Origin: Cyanophora paradoxa
Lineage: Eukaryota; Glaucocystophyceae; Cyanophorales; Cyanophoraceae
Direction: 5' to 3'
Length of the DNA: 58,799 bases
Assembly (NCBI GenBank): GCA_004431415.1
Contig: QPMI01000337.1
Coordinates: 1 to 58,799, forward strand
The notes under the pieces are model-generated. The model did not search any database. It was not told the DNA's origin and saw nothing but the letters and a program-made list of their open reading frames with translations. Both the position numbers and the translations under genes were made by a program. Shown here piece after piece: positions 9,928 to 20,682 of this stretch (position 1 is the first letter of the stretch; every line of letters starts with the position of its first letter).

Positions 9928-11084
9928 CTAAGCGCTGCTGTTCATCTCGAGCGCGTTGCTGCCCTCCTTCATCAGGGTCGGGTCCTGCGCGCGCTCGTTA
10001 GCAAGCGGGGCCCGCGGAGAGCGCAGCAAGCAAACAGCGGGGGCAGGGCAGACCTCGTAGACCTGCGTGGGGAGCTCAGTGCGGGGCGGAGCGGGGCGGG
10101 GCGGGGGACGGGCGACGCACGCGGAACTGCTTGATGACCTCCTGGAACTGGGGCTTGACCTTGCCCCAACGCTTCTCCGAAGTCGAGGCCGTCAGAGTGT
10201 AGACCTGCGGCGCGCTGAGCCCCGGAGGGGCGGGGGCGGGCGGGGGCGGACCTTGCCGCGGGAGATGGCGACGGCGCCGACCTTGTGGAGCTTGGGGGAG
10301 GCGGTGGTGAGCTCGAACTCGTAGAACTTGACGCCCTGCTTCGTCACCTCCTTCGCCGTCACGAAATCCCCCCCCTCGCTCGCCGCGATCCGCTTCCCCA
10401 CCTCCTCCTGCCCCCCGCCCCCTCAGATCGTAGCTACCGGCCGGAGGCGCTCCGGGCGCGCACCGGGGTGCCCAGGGCCTCCACGGACTTGCCGGGATCG
10501 GTCGGGGTAATGAAGACGCTGATGGTCTCCTCCTCGTTCTGCCAGTGCGACGTCAGCGCGGCGCGGCTTGATCGTCGAACCCGCCGAGCTGCGGGGCGCA
10601 CAATGAGGTCGCGGAAGCCAACGTCGGGGCCGCCCTTCTTGAACGGATACTGAAGCCAGCCGTTCGGGTACGAGAGCTCGTAGCCGTCGGAGGTGTCGAC
10701 GAAGCGCTTGAGGGCGGCTGCGGTGACGCGGTACGCACGTGAGAACGGCAGCGCACCACGGAGACGGACGTAAAGCAGGACGAGTGCCGATTCATTTGCC
10801 GTGGAGGTGTACAGATCTCACGCACCGAAAGCAGGAGTCGGGGCCAGCGACGACGCAGCCAATGCGATGGCCGCGGCGAAGGCCTGGCGGCGCGAGACGG
10901 CATTCGACGACTCCGAGGGCTCATAGCTCATGCGGATGTCAGAGACCGGCTCGGCCGCGGTCGGCTGCGCGCATCGGAACGTGCGGGAGGCGAGCTTCAC
11001 CGGGCGGCTGATTTCGCAGGCCGCCGTGGCAGCGTTGAAGCTAGCCGAGCCGGGGAGAGCGGGGATGGCGGAGACGAAGGCCAT
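9928..11084 (-). CDS. PsbP-family thylakoid lumen protein
   Basis: Oxygen-evolving-complex type PsbP domain, predicted in the plastid lumen. Seven minus-strand exons: 11084-10826, 10717-10602, 10538-10464, 10407-10252, 10204-10121, 10062-10054 and 9984-9928, about 251 residues. The leader starts MAFVSAIPALPGSASFN and has no obvious ER signal. A second targeting part, SRRQAFAAAIALAASS then LAPTPAFGA, looks like a twin-arginine lumen signal. Mature PsbP motifs: DGYELSYPNGW, GPDVGFRDLI, TISVFITPTDPGKSVEALG, KFYEFELTTASPKLHKVGAV, VYTLTASTSEKRWGKV. Exon 6 is only 9 nt (Val-Tyr-Glu); it restores frame between two good introns but needs RNA support. The MAFV start with an early Phe resembles glaucophyte and red-algal transit peptides. 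PsbP versus PsbP-like cannot be decided here. Head-to-head with PP4R3. Confidence 0.88.
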
Positions 11085-11223
11085 GGTTTCGTTGCGCCGT
11101 ACCCAAGAACTAACCAACTCGTACCCCGTCGTCTTGCCTTCGCTCGAGCAGCGCTTCGAGGCGTGGAGGCGCGGCCGTTCAATTGGCGCCAGTGGCTTGG
11201 CGCGGCTGGGGACCAGCATCACG
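11085..11223. promoter_or_regulatory. Divergent spacer between PsbP-family and PP4R3 genes
   Basis: 139 bases between predicted start codons of oppositely transcribed genes; a shared promoter is inferred from spacing only. No TATA-like box is visible. Confidence 0.35.
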
Positions 11224-14200
11224 ATGACGCTGCGCGTGAAGCTTTACCAGCTGAACGGCGAAGGCCAGTGGGACGACAAGGGCACTGGCCACGTCTCGTG
11301 CTCCTATGTCCAGGTTCGGACCGCGATATGCGCCCCGCGGGCACCCCTGGGCCGTCCCGACGCGCGGGCAGACGGGCCCATCGGCCGACTTGGTCCCCGC
11401 CGACCTGGTCCCGCAGAAATTCGACTCGTTTACGATGACTGTGGTGTCAGAGGAGGACGGCGGCGTGCTTCTCGAGGTCAAAATCGCCGCAGACGTAAGC
11501 TACCAGCGGCAAGGCGGTTCGCGTCCCGACCCCATTCTAGAGCCGCTCGCCGACTGGAGGGCGTGCGGCGGCTAAGAGTTTGCTTGCGCCGAGGCGCATC
11601 TCTGATTCGTTCGTGCGCGCTCCGTTTCCGAATGGCCGCAGACACGATCGTCTCATGGACGTGCCCCGACACCGGGATAGACATGGCGCTCAGCTTTCAG
11701 GAGGTTTCTGGTTGCGCGGAAGTATGGTGCGGAGTCGAAAACGGGCTGCTCTTCATGCGCCAGCTCACATGGAGGTGTTCCTCTCGGCAGGGATCAAATA
11801 TGCACTGCGCAGGGGCGATACAACGGAGTAGCAGGTGCGTTTACGATGCGCTTTCCTTTCTTTGACTGTCGCGGCCTCCCCCGGGATGCCGATTCCTTTT
11901 CGCGCCCGGCAGGCGCCGACGCGGAGATGATTAGCGGGCCCACGCAGGAGGAGGGTCCGCATTCGTCATTTCTTACGCAGGGATGCGCTCGGCTTGCTTT
12001 CAAACCCTCACTTTTGGCCGCCCCTGCCTCGCTTTCGCAGCAACGGGAGTCCAGCTGCCGGACGTTGACTTGAACAACCTGAACGCGATCCTGGAGATCT
12101 TTACGGAGGTCCCGCCCTTCAAAAGGGACAAACTAGCAGCAGCGATTGCGAAACAGGTGCGAGCTTCAGCACTCTTCGTGCGTTTCCCGCTTCGGACCGA
12201 CCCTTTTGTTCTATCCACATCGTGCCGAGCAGCAAGACTACATCAGCAAGCTCATCGATTTGTTCCACATATGTGAAGATCTGGAGAGCATCGAGTCGCT
12301 GCACACGCTGTTCAAGATCTTCCGCGGGATCGGTGCGGCCATGCCGAGCCCAGGCGCCGCGGCGCTCTGAGGGGTTGCCCGCAGTGCTCCTGAACGACAC
12401 GGCGATCTTCGAGCTGCTGCTTTCGGATCAGTACCTCCAGGACTTCGTCGGCGCCCTCGAGTGTATGCCCCCCTCCCGCCCCGGGCCGGCCGGCCGGCGG
12501 CGGGGGCGCTTAGGGCGGGGCGCGCAGACGACCCGGACGTGCAGAAGGACTTCACGCACCACCGGGACTTCCTCCGCAAGAACGCCAACTTCAAGGAGGT
12601 GCCGGCGCTCCGCGGGGGCCGGCGGCCCCCGGGGTCCCGCCCTGACGGCGCCGCGCAGGTCGTGCCGATCTCGAACGAGCAGATCCGGGGGAAGATCCAC
12701 CAGAACTTCCGGCTCTCGTACCTGAAGGACGTCATCCTGCCGCGGGCCCTGGACGACGCGACCTTCGCGACGGTCAACTCGATGCTCTTCTTCAACAACG
12801 TCGAGATCATCACGCACCTCCACTCCGACGAGGCCTTCCTCAAGGAGCTGTGCGCCCGCCCCGCCCCGCCCCGCCGCGCGCCCCGCCCGGGCGGCGAGCC
12901 GGTGCGCAGCTTCAGGCGGCTGCAGGAGGAGGCGGAGCAGGGGAAGTTCAAGGACCTGGTGCTCTTCCTGCAGGAGATGTGCAACCTCGCCAAGAACCTC
13001 CAGGTCCAGAACCGCGCCGCCTTCTACCGGTGCCCCCCGCCCCAACGCCCCCCCCCCCCCCCCCCCCCTCCCCCCCCCCTCCCCCCCCCGCCGCCGCCTT
13101 GCCTGACCCCGCGGCAGCTCCCTTTGCCAGCAGGGCTTCTACGACATCTTCCAGAAGGTCCTGAGCAACGGCGAGCCCTCCATTCGCCTCGCCGGGTGCG
13201 CGCCCCGCCCCGCCCCTCCCCGTCCCCCGCCGCGGGGCGCTGAACGCGGCGTCGCAGGACGGAGATCTTGAACTGCAGCGTGCAGCACGACGCGAGCCTG
13301 CTGCGGGCGTTTCTGATGCAGCAGCGGGCGGAGAAGTACCCGCTCTTCCACATCCTGATCAACGGGCTGATCCACGACGGGGACACGGGGATCAAGGCGC
13401 AGCTGGCGGACATCCTGCGCGCCCTCATCGACCCCGAGACCCTCGACGCCGTGCGCCCGCCCCGCCCCCCGTCCCGCCCCGCGCGCGCCGGCGGCCGGCT
13501 CAGGGGGCGCAGACGCCGGAGAAGGACACGTTCCTCAACCTCTTCTACGACGAGTTCATCGAGAAGCTCGTCTCCCCGCTCGCCGCCGACCCCGAGCCCA
13601 CCGACGGTGCCCCGCCCGCCCCGCACCGCCTCCGGCCCCTCCCGCCCCCCGAGCCGGCCGGCGCAGACCCCGAGGTCGCCGAGGGGCGCAACGTGGCGCG
13701 CAACCACATCTGCGACGTCCTCTCCTTCTGCGTGCAGGTCCCCTCCCCCCGTCCCCGGCTTCTCGCGTCGCGCGCCGACGGGCCGGGGCGCGCGCAGCAC
13801 CACGGGTACCGGATCAAGTACTTCATCCTGCGGAACAACATGGTGACGAAGGTCCTCAAGCTCCTCCGCCACCGCGAGAAGTACCTCATCCTCGGTCCGC
13901 CCCGCCCCGCCCCGCCCCGGTTCGGGGCGCCGTGGCGAGGCGGGGGGCGGGCGCAGTGGCGGTGCGGTTCTTCCGGGCGTGCATTGGGATCAAGGACGAG
14001 TTCTACAACCGCTACATCATCAAGAACAACCTCTTCCAGAACATCATGGACGTCTTCCAGGTGCCCCGCCCCGCCCCGCCCCGCCCCCCGCGCCGCATCG
14101 CGGCGGGGGCCGAGGGCGGGGGCGGGGCAGGCGAACGGGGCGCGGTACAACCTGATCAACTCGGCGATCATCGAGCTCTTCGACTTCATCCGGAAGGAGA

Positions 14201-14605
14201 ACATCAAGAGCCTCGTCTCGCACGTCGTGGAGTCCTTCAAGCCCCTCCTCGAGCGCGTCGACTACGTCGACACCTTCAAGATGCTCATCCTCAAGTACGA
14301 CCAGAACAAGGACCTCCTCGAGCAGACCTCCCGCTCCCGCCAGGCCCCCGCCGAGCACGCCCCGGGGCCCTCCGAGCCCCCGGGCCGCGCCCCCGGCGGG
14401 CGGCAGCGGCCGATGCTGTACGGGCCGCCGCGGCCGGTGATGACGGCGGACGAGGACGACGCTTACTTCAACGAGAGCGACGAGGAGGAGGACGGGGCGC
14501 CCCTCATCGGGCCCATGCCCCCGTCCGCCCTCGCCGCCGCCGGGGGCCCCCAGCGGCCCCGCGCACCCCTCTCCCTTGCCAACTCGGGCCCCAGCGGGCG
14601 GGGCC

Positions 14606-14645
<40 letters not shown>

Positions 14646-15400
14646 CGGGGCGCGGGACGAACGGCGACCTCGCTGGTGGACTACGAGGACGACGACGAGG
14701 AGGAGGACGAGGAGGCGCGCAGCAAGCGGCCCGCCATCCGCGCCGCCGCCGCCGCCGCCGGCCCGGGCGCCGCCCCCCTCTCCCCTTCCCTCGTCCCCTC
14801 CGCACCCCCGGCTCCCCGTCCCTGGCGGCCGCCAGGCCGCCGCCCCCGCATCGGCCCCGTCCCCGGCGCCGAGCACCAGCAGCAGCCGACGGCTCACACA
14901 CAGGGCGCCGCAACAGCGGGCGGCGAGGCGCGGGAGGGCCCGCCGCCCTCCTCGGCGGCCGGCGCGTCCACGGTGAACGGGGCGCTGCGGACGCCGGAGG
15001 GCGCGGCGGCCGGCCCGGCGGAGGCCGGCGGCGGGGCGCGGCGAGCGGGCCGGCGGAGGCGGCGGGGAGCAGGGGTCCGACCTCACCGAGCGCGGCGAAG
15101 AGGAAAGAGGAGGGGAGCGGGGCAGAGGACGGGGGCGGGGGCGGGGGCAAGGCTGGCGGGGCGGGCGGCGGCGCCTCGGGGGCGTCGGGCTCGGCGGGGG
15201 CGGCGGGGGCCGGGATGGGGATGGTGGTGGACCTCGGCCCCGGCGGCTCGGGCCTCCTCGACGCCCTCACGGGCCTCGGCGGCATCCTCGGCGACCCCTC
15301 CTCCGCCCCCGCAGGGCCCCCCGGCGAGAGCCCCCTCGGCAAGCGCCGCCGCGTCGAGGAGGCCGACGCAGCGCAGCCCCCCGAGCAGGAGGCCTCCTAG
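11224..15400 (+). CDS. PPP4R3: Protein phosphatase 4 regulatory subunit 3 (SMEK/PP4R3)
   Basis: Regulatory subunit of PP4. Exons that keep perfect phase: 11224-11313, 11417-11516, 11642-11726, 11791-11834, 11913-11954, 12041-12156, 12233-12332, 12385-12462, 12528-12598, 12659-12849, 12910-13029, 13118-13195, 13258-13450, 13513-13606, 13667-13737, 13798-13894, 13957-14060, 14131-about 14640. The N-terminal EVH1/PH-like domain shows [40 protein letters not shown]. The DUF625/SMK domain shows [71 protein letters not shown] and [20 protein letters not shown]. An acidic segment [16 protein letters not shown] follows. The conserved [14 protein letters not shown] lies in another frame after a GCG tract near 14609-14648, with no AG acceptor nearby, so a frameshift or sequence error is likely. 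The C-terminus has an NLS-like [10 protein letters not shown]. Confidence 0.93.
13030..13117 (+). other. PP4R3 intron with an interrupted poly-C tract
   Basis: 88-bp GT-AG intron. Its first half holds runs of C reaching about 15 and 9 nt, and its end reads GCCTGACCCCGCGGCAG, a clear CTGAC branch site just before the acceptor. Homopolymer length here may be unreliable, and i-motif or G-quadruplex folding of the two strands is possible. Confidence 0.75.
14609..14648 (+). repeat. (GCG)n microsatellite in the PP4R3 coding region
   Basis: About a dozen GCG units encode poly-Ala in the upstream reading frame. The conserved downstream acidic motif is in a different frame, so the tract coincides with an apparent one-base loss or two-base gain. 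Confidence 0.75.
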
Positions 15401-15728
15401 CTGTACAGCCCGCCCTCGATTTCACGCTTTGCCAGGAACCCCCTGTTGTACTCGAATTCGAATCTGCAACCCGAACTTCAGACTGCGTGTCGTCCACATG
15501 TACAGCGCGGCCCGGCGGCGCGCGCGGCCTTGACAAAGTGCGAACGCAGCGGCGGGGTACCGCATAAACTTGCCAGCGTGGCAGTTTAGCAGGGCTCCAC
15601 GCGTACGTACGTCGCCATCCACGCGTCGCCAGCGTCGGTTTCATCAGTCTAATAGGCTGCTGATTATAGGCAGCACCGCCAGCCCGGAGCTTAAAGGCTT
15701 GAATACGGGCCCCATATCCTCAACTAGA
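15401..15728. other. Intergenic spacer between PP4R3 and TPPP
   Basis: 328 bases, lower GC than the genes, presumably holding the PP4R3 3' UTR and the TPPP promoter. Nothing specific is recognised. Confidence 0.4.
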
Positions 15729-16848
15729 ATGCTTCTGAACGACGCCACCCTCCAGGTTCGTTTCCAGCCGCCGGGCTTTCAAGTTCGCTTCCGGAGCCCG
15801 GCCTGCTGCAGCTGCAGCTGGGCCCCAGCCGCCGGCGCCGAGGCCGAGAAGCTGTCTGACGCCCTACCAGGACATCTTCTTCCAGTTTGCTTCCTTCGGC
15901 GCTGGGAATGCCGGCTCCGATCTCATGGACGGCGCGCGCTGGGTGAAGTTCCTGAAGGTCAGCACGCGCACAGATTCGAGGGCACGCTCGATCGCCGCCA
16001 CGGCTGAGGCTTCTACAGGACTGCAAGATCGTCGACGCGCGCTTCAACACCACATCGGCCGACATCATTTTCAACAGGCTCGCCCTAGCAAGAAAGCTCA
16101 ACTTCGAGCAGTTTAAGAAGGTGCTGACGTCCCACAGTGGCCTGTTCGAGAGCCACGCCGGCAGCTAACGCGAGCGCGCGCTGCCCTGCAGGCTCTGGGA
16201 GAGGTTGCCGCAGTGCGCATGCGCGAGTTCTTCCGGATCCGTGCCCCTCGATGCGAGCGCCCCTGAAGAGCCGACGCTCCGCAGGAGAAGTACCCGGGCG
16301 ACCCATCTGGCGTTGCCAAGGTCAGCTGGCTGTGATATCGATAAACCCCGCGCTCGCCGCCTCTGATGTTGTCCTGACGGCAGCTGCACGCGAGCATTTC
16401 GGCGAACCGTGGCCCATCGGTGCACCCGGATGCGTCCAAGACAGCTACAAAGGGAAACATTTTCGACCGTCTCACGGAGTACGTGTGCATGTGCAGCCCA
16501 GCGTAAGGGCATGCTGACTTTATCCTCACCTTCCTCCGGCCGGTCACCTGCAGTCACACACAATATACCGGGTGCGCCGCATCACTCGCGCTGACAGCGC
16601 GTCGAACCTCGTCCCTTGCCGCTCATCTCTCGCGACCTCCCCGGCCCCCCGCAGCGTCTACAAGGAGCGCTTCGATGCAGAGGGGCGGGGCAAGGGTGTC
16701 GCGATCAACGGCCAGAAGCGCGAGGTGCGACTTCCTTTGCGCGGCGCGGCCCTCTTTGGCCCAGTGGGCCGGTGCCGATGCGCATGCTCACGCGCCGCGC
16801 GCACAGGTCATTGCCCCGCACGCGCGCGGCCACAAGCTCCCTTGGTAG
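15729..16848 (+). CDS. TPPP: TPPP/p25-alpha family protein
   Basis: Tubulin-polymerisation-promoting (p25-alpha) protein, a family tied to cilia and flagella across eukaryotes. Eight exons keep frame: 15729-15755, 15871-15957, 16019-16120, 16192-16212, 16285-16320, 16384-16478, 16655-16724, 16807-16848. Diagnostic pieces: FFQFASFGAGNAGSDLMDG, WVKFLKDCKIVDARFNTTSA, DIIFNRLALARKLNFEQF, ALGEVAAEKYPGDPSGVAK, VHPDASKTATKGNIFDRLTD and VYKERFDAEGRGKGVAING. These match the p25 core and the conserved long-form C-terminal half. The last exon (VIAPHARGHKLPW then TAG) is the least certain part, because the usual GYVPG-type ending was not found. Exon 4 is just 21 nt. The total is about 159 residues, short compared with vertebrate TPPP. 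Alternatives are unlikely given the motif chain. Confidence 0.88.
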
Positions 16849-17588
16849 CTATTATTCACTGTGCATAGCCCAACGTACGCGTCGACGGTGAACCTCCTCG
16901 CTCGTGTAGATGCCGTTTTCTTTTGATGCATTAATATTCTTACGTATACGTATTCCGGCATTACTGCAAATTGTCTTCGCTTCAATTTCGAGATCTTCTA
17001 GCTATATATCTGCTATATGATGTGCTACATGTGCACGTGCAGCTGTACAGCATTCGAATTCTTCAATGTGACGTAGTAAGTAGATAGCTATAGCTTAGTA
17101 AATTGGAGCCCAGGTCGTCGACATCGATGTCACAGTACTAGTGTGCATGTACAGACAATTGCAATGAATATTCATTCAACGTCTCATGATCCGATGATCA
17201 TGAGGCCTACACTACTGTACGATAGCGCTAGCCGCTGAGCCGCTGAGCTAGCTATAGCCGCTGAGCGCTAGCCGCGGGCCCGCGGCGCATGCATATGCCA
17301 TGATGGCATATGCATATGCATGCCGGCCGCGGGGCGCCGGGCGCGGCGCACGCGCGCCGCGCGCGGATCCGGAGCTCGGAGCTCCAGGACGCGCGCGCCT
17401 GCGCTCGGCCGGCGACGGCTGCAAATCTAACAAAAGAATTCGAATAGCACGATATCGCCGGCTTCTAGCTGGTCGACGTGGCGGCGGCGCTTCCGCAGAT
17501 TACTACTGAGTTAGATGATCATGAAGCCGCAGACGGGTACGGGACTAGTACTGTACCTTCTGGCTTGAGTCCACCTGCGGTCTATAGC
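16849..17588. other. Palindrome-rich, AT-richer intergenic island
   Basis: About 740 bases without coding signal. It is packed with short perfect palindromes (TACGTA, GTATAC, AGATCT, ACATGT, GTGCAC, GAATTC, GTCGAC, ACTAGT, CAATTG, AATATT). Two longer ones stand out: GCCGCGGGCCCGCGGC at 17271-17286 (16 bp, perfect) and the 23-base near-palindrome centred at 17302 (17291-17313, arms GCATATGCCAT). GAGCTCGGAGCTC at about 17371-17383 and CGCG-rich runs follow. It may include a regulatory or structural element; function unknown. Confidence 0.6.
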
Positions 17589-18764
17589 ATGGCTCTCGTC
17601 GACCTTCTCCAGGCAAATCCTGTAGCCACAGGTTCGCCGAACGCCCGCCGCGCGTCGAAGGCTGGCCGCGTCAACCCACGTAACTGCTGGCGCGGCGCGC
17701 AGCCGTCGTCGTGGGAGCGTCCATAATAGTTCTCTTCAAGCTCTTTGGGGGCGGCAAGAAGATGGGCGCCAAGCAGGCGAAGGACCCGAACGTCGGTGCG
17801 CGGAGCATGCCTTGCACCGCTAGTCGCCCGAGCCGTGCACGCCTGTGCCGAGCGCTGGGCCGACGCAGCGCTCGATCCCGAGGAGACGCTCATGCTTCCG
17901 CTCGTGGAGAGGATCGAGATCACGCACAACACGCGCCTGTATCGCTTCGGCCTCCCCCGCCCCGAGATGCGCCTCGGCCTGCCCGTCGGCAAGCATGTTC
18001 GCTTGACGTGAGTGCGAAGCCGCTCGTGAGCGCGCTCGGCCCCTGACGAGCGCGGCGCGGCGCAGCGCGAAGATCGACGACAAGGAGGTGTCGCGCGCCT
18101 ACACGCCCACGACCGGTGACGAGACGCTGGGCCACTTCGACCTCGTCATCAAGGTCCCGCGGGCCGCCCCGCGCGCCCCGGCCGCCCTCGCCGACCCCTG
18201 GCGGCAGGTGTACCCGCAGGGGGCGATGTCGCGGTATGTGGACAGCCTGAAGGTCGGCGACAAGATCGCGGTGAAGGGCCCGAGCGGGCGGTTCCAGTTC
18301 TCGCGCAACATGAAGCGCCACATGACGATGATCGCTGGCGGCACCGGCGTGACCCCCATGTACCAGGCGCACCCTCCTCGCCACCCCTCCCGGTGGCGCG
18401 GGGCGGCGCGGTGCGAGCGGGGCGGCAGGTTGCCAAGGCGATCCTATCGGATCCCGAGGACAAGACGACGATCAACCTGATCTTCGCGAACGTGACGGAG
18501 GGCGACATCCTGATCCGCAAGGAGCTCGAGGAGCTCGCGTCCAAGCACCCCAAGCGCTTCAGCCTCTACCACGTGCTGAACGAGGCGCCGGCTGGCTGGA
18601 CGGGCGGCGTCGGCTTCGTGAGCGAGCAGATCATCCGGGAGAAGTCGCCGGCCCCCGCGGACGACGTGCTGGTCCTCCTCTGCGGGCCCCTCCCCATGAA
18701 CAAGGCCATGAAGGCCCACCTCGAGGCCATCGGCCACAAGCCCGAGAACACCTTCGTCTTCTAG
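17589..18764 (+). CDS. CYB5R: NADH-cytochrome b5 reductase
   Basis: FAD enzyme moving electrons from NADH to cytochrome b5 for lipid desaturation and related reactions, on ER or mitochondrial outer membrane. Six exons in phase: 17589-17631, 17703-17795, 17869-18007, 18066-18153, 18208-18366, 18429-18764, about 285 residues. An N-terminal membrane anchor (NPVATAVVVGASIIVLFKLF) precedes ALDPEETLMLPLVERIEITH. The FAD motif is SRAYTPTTGDE, followed by GHFDLVIKVYPQGAMSRYV, LKVGDKIAVKGPSGRFQF, the NAD(P)-side motif MIAGGTGVTPMYQ, NLIFANVTEGDILIRKELEE and LLCGPLPMN. It ends NTFVF, as the family usually does. The intron at 18367-18428 begins GC and ends CAG. Length and motifs are standard. Confidence 0.95.
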
Positions 18765-19394
18765 ACTCTTCCCCTCTCCCGTCTCTCGCGTCCTATCACC
18801 TCTGCAGCTGCTCTATTCCCAACGAATTCTGTATCTCCGTACGCGTCAGACGGCACGTGCGGCCGCCGGACCGCGCGCGGATCTTGAAGCGCTAGCCCAG
18901 GCACGCACATGCGGCCGTAGCAGCCATGAGCGTTCACGGAACGGCCGTGCGTGGACGCTGTTGGATCAGATCCGGTGGCTTCGCATATGCATGCGCATGC
19001 AGCTGTCGACGCGTACACCGCGGCCGCGGCGCGCGCCAGGCGCCGCGGCCACGTGCACGTGCACGGCGCGGCAGCCGGATCCTCAGGGCCTGCACTGCGC
19101 GGAAGCCGGCCTGGCAGATCTAGATCTAGATCTAGAATTCGAATCTTAACTTCACCAAGCCTTGAAGGTTTAGTGGTAGACCAGCGCTAGGCTTGCGGGG
19201 CAAAGCGGCGCTTGCGCGAAAGCGTTGTATTCAGCGGCCAGTTCGAGAGCGCGAGCTCGAGAGCGCGCCAGAAGATCTCGCGCGCGCCTCGAGCTCGGCG
19301 CGCGTTGCGGCGCACCTCGAGCCGAGTACCCCCGCGAGGCGTACCCCTACGTCTAGTAGTTTCGAGGAGAGCGGGCAGGCGCAGAGTAGCAGCT
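18765..19394. other. Intergenic spacer with palindromes and an AGATCT tandem run
   Basis: About 630 bases, no gene seen. 19019-19070 holds nested palindromes (CCGCGGCCGCGG, GGCGCC, CACGTGCACGTG). 19116-19136 is a run of AGATCT units going directly into GAATTCGAATCTT. 19240-19325 has several GAGCTC/CTCGAG words. The tail presumably carries the RAB1 promoter. Confidence 0.55.
19116..19136. repeat. Short AGATCT tandem repeat
   Basis: AGATCTAGATCTAGATCTAG: three self-complementary hexamers in a row, followed by AATTCGAAT. It lies in the CYB5R-RAB1 spacer. Confidence 0.9.
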
Positions 19395-20421
19395 ATGAAC
19401 CCCGAATACGACTATCTCTTCAAGGTGCGCCTCCAATGGATGGGATGCCTGCGCTGCGTGGAGAAGAACCGGACTGGTTTCTGACGCTTCATCTGCCGGC
19501 AGCTCCTGCTTATCGGCGACTCCGGCGTCGGCAAGTCGTGCCTGTTGCTTCGCTTTGCGGTGCGCAGTCGTGTTTTTGAGCGCGGAATGGCCGTTGGGCG
19601 GCGAGTGCTGATGCGAATTCTGCGCCACTCTGCAGGACGACACATACACGGAGAGCTACATCAGCACCATCGGCGTGGACTTCGTGCGTCTCATGTCGAC
19701 CTGTCGCAGCTTACGACCCGCCGCCTGACCCCGGGCGCTCGCAGAAAATCCGCACCATTGAGCTCGACGGCAAGACCATCAAGCTGCAGATTGTATCCTT
19801 TTCATGCCGTTTTGCACCTCCGCGCGCCTCGTGTCCGCGCCGGTCCGTCTGAAATGTCCGCTGTGGTTCCTCGACCGCATGTCTGCAGTGGGATACCGCC
19901 GGCCAGGAGCGCTTCCGCACCATCACTAGCAGCTACTACCGCGGCGCGCATGGCATCATTATCGTCTACGATGTGACAGACCAGGAGTCGTTCAACAATG
20001 TGAAGCAGTGGCTGCAGGAGATCGACCGGTACGCCTGCGAGGGCGTCAGCAAGCTTCTGGTGGGCAACAAGAGCGACTTGACGACCAAGAAGGTCGTGCA
20101 GTACGAGGTCGCGAAGGTGCGCTGAGCGCCGGAACCTCGTGTGGTGTCCTGCGCTCAACACGGCCGCAGGAGTTCGCGGACTCCCTCGGCATTCCTTTCC
20201 TGGAAACGAGTGCGAAGAACTCGACGAACGTCGAGGCGGCTTTCATGACGATGGCGGCCGAGATCAAGGCCAAGTGAGTCCTTGATTTGATGTGCCCGCC
20301 CCCCCGCCAATCCCTCGCGCTCCGCAGGATGACCAAGAACGACGTGACCGCCGGCGGAGATAAGAAGAAGGGCGTCGAGCTCGGGAAGAGCAAGCCCGTC
20401 GAGAAGGGCGGGTGCTGCTGA
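19395..20421 (+). CDS. RAB1: Small GTPase RAB1 (Ypt1)
   Basis: Controls ER-to-Golgi vesicle traffic. Seven exons in phase: 19395-19424, 19503-19559, 19636-19683, 19745-19792, 19889-20116, 20170-20273, 20328-20421, giving 202 residues. Starts [16 protein letters not shown]-loop GDSGVGKSC; switch [20 protein letters not shown]; switch [22 protein letters not shown] with [15 protein letters not shown]; base recognition GNKSDL and ETSAKN; tail EKGGCC with double Cys for geranylgeranylation. The effector region and the [12 protein letters not shown] stretch are typical of Rab1 and not Rab8. The DLTTKKVV stretch is also Rab1-like. SEC23, which acts at the same ER-Golgi step, lies elsewhere in the window. 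Confidence 0.97.
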
Positions 20422-20682
20422 ACCACATAGCCGTCTCCTACCCCTGCCCTCCCCCTTCACCTTCCAGCGTTTCTTTCTCCTCCCCTTCTGGCATACAGAC
20501 CTCTAGCTGTATTCTGCGCGTATTGTATACTACAGGACTACGCGCTCCTTTCACGTGATCTGGTTTTCATTCGCTGGTTTTTTTCATTCGCTGGTTTGGC
20601 ACACGTGCACCCTAACGCCGTGTGTTCCTAGCGAGGAAGGGCTTTGGCGGGCACGCGGCGTGTGCAGCGTATCCGGACGTGG

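Noticed and set aside
19155-19200. Possible tRNA gene (GGTTTAGTGGTAGACCAGCGCTAGGCTT resembles a D-arm region; quoted part: TTTAGTGGTAGACCAGC)
   Set aside because: No anticodon stem or T-arm (GGTTCGAxTCC) follows at the right distance.
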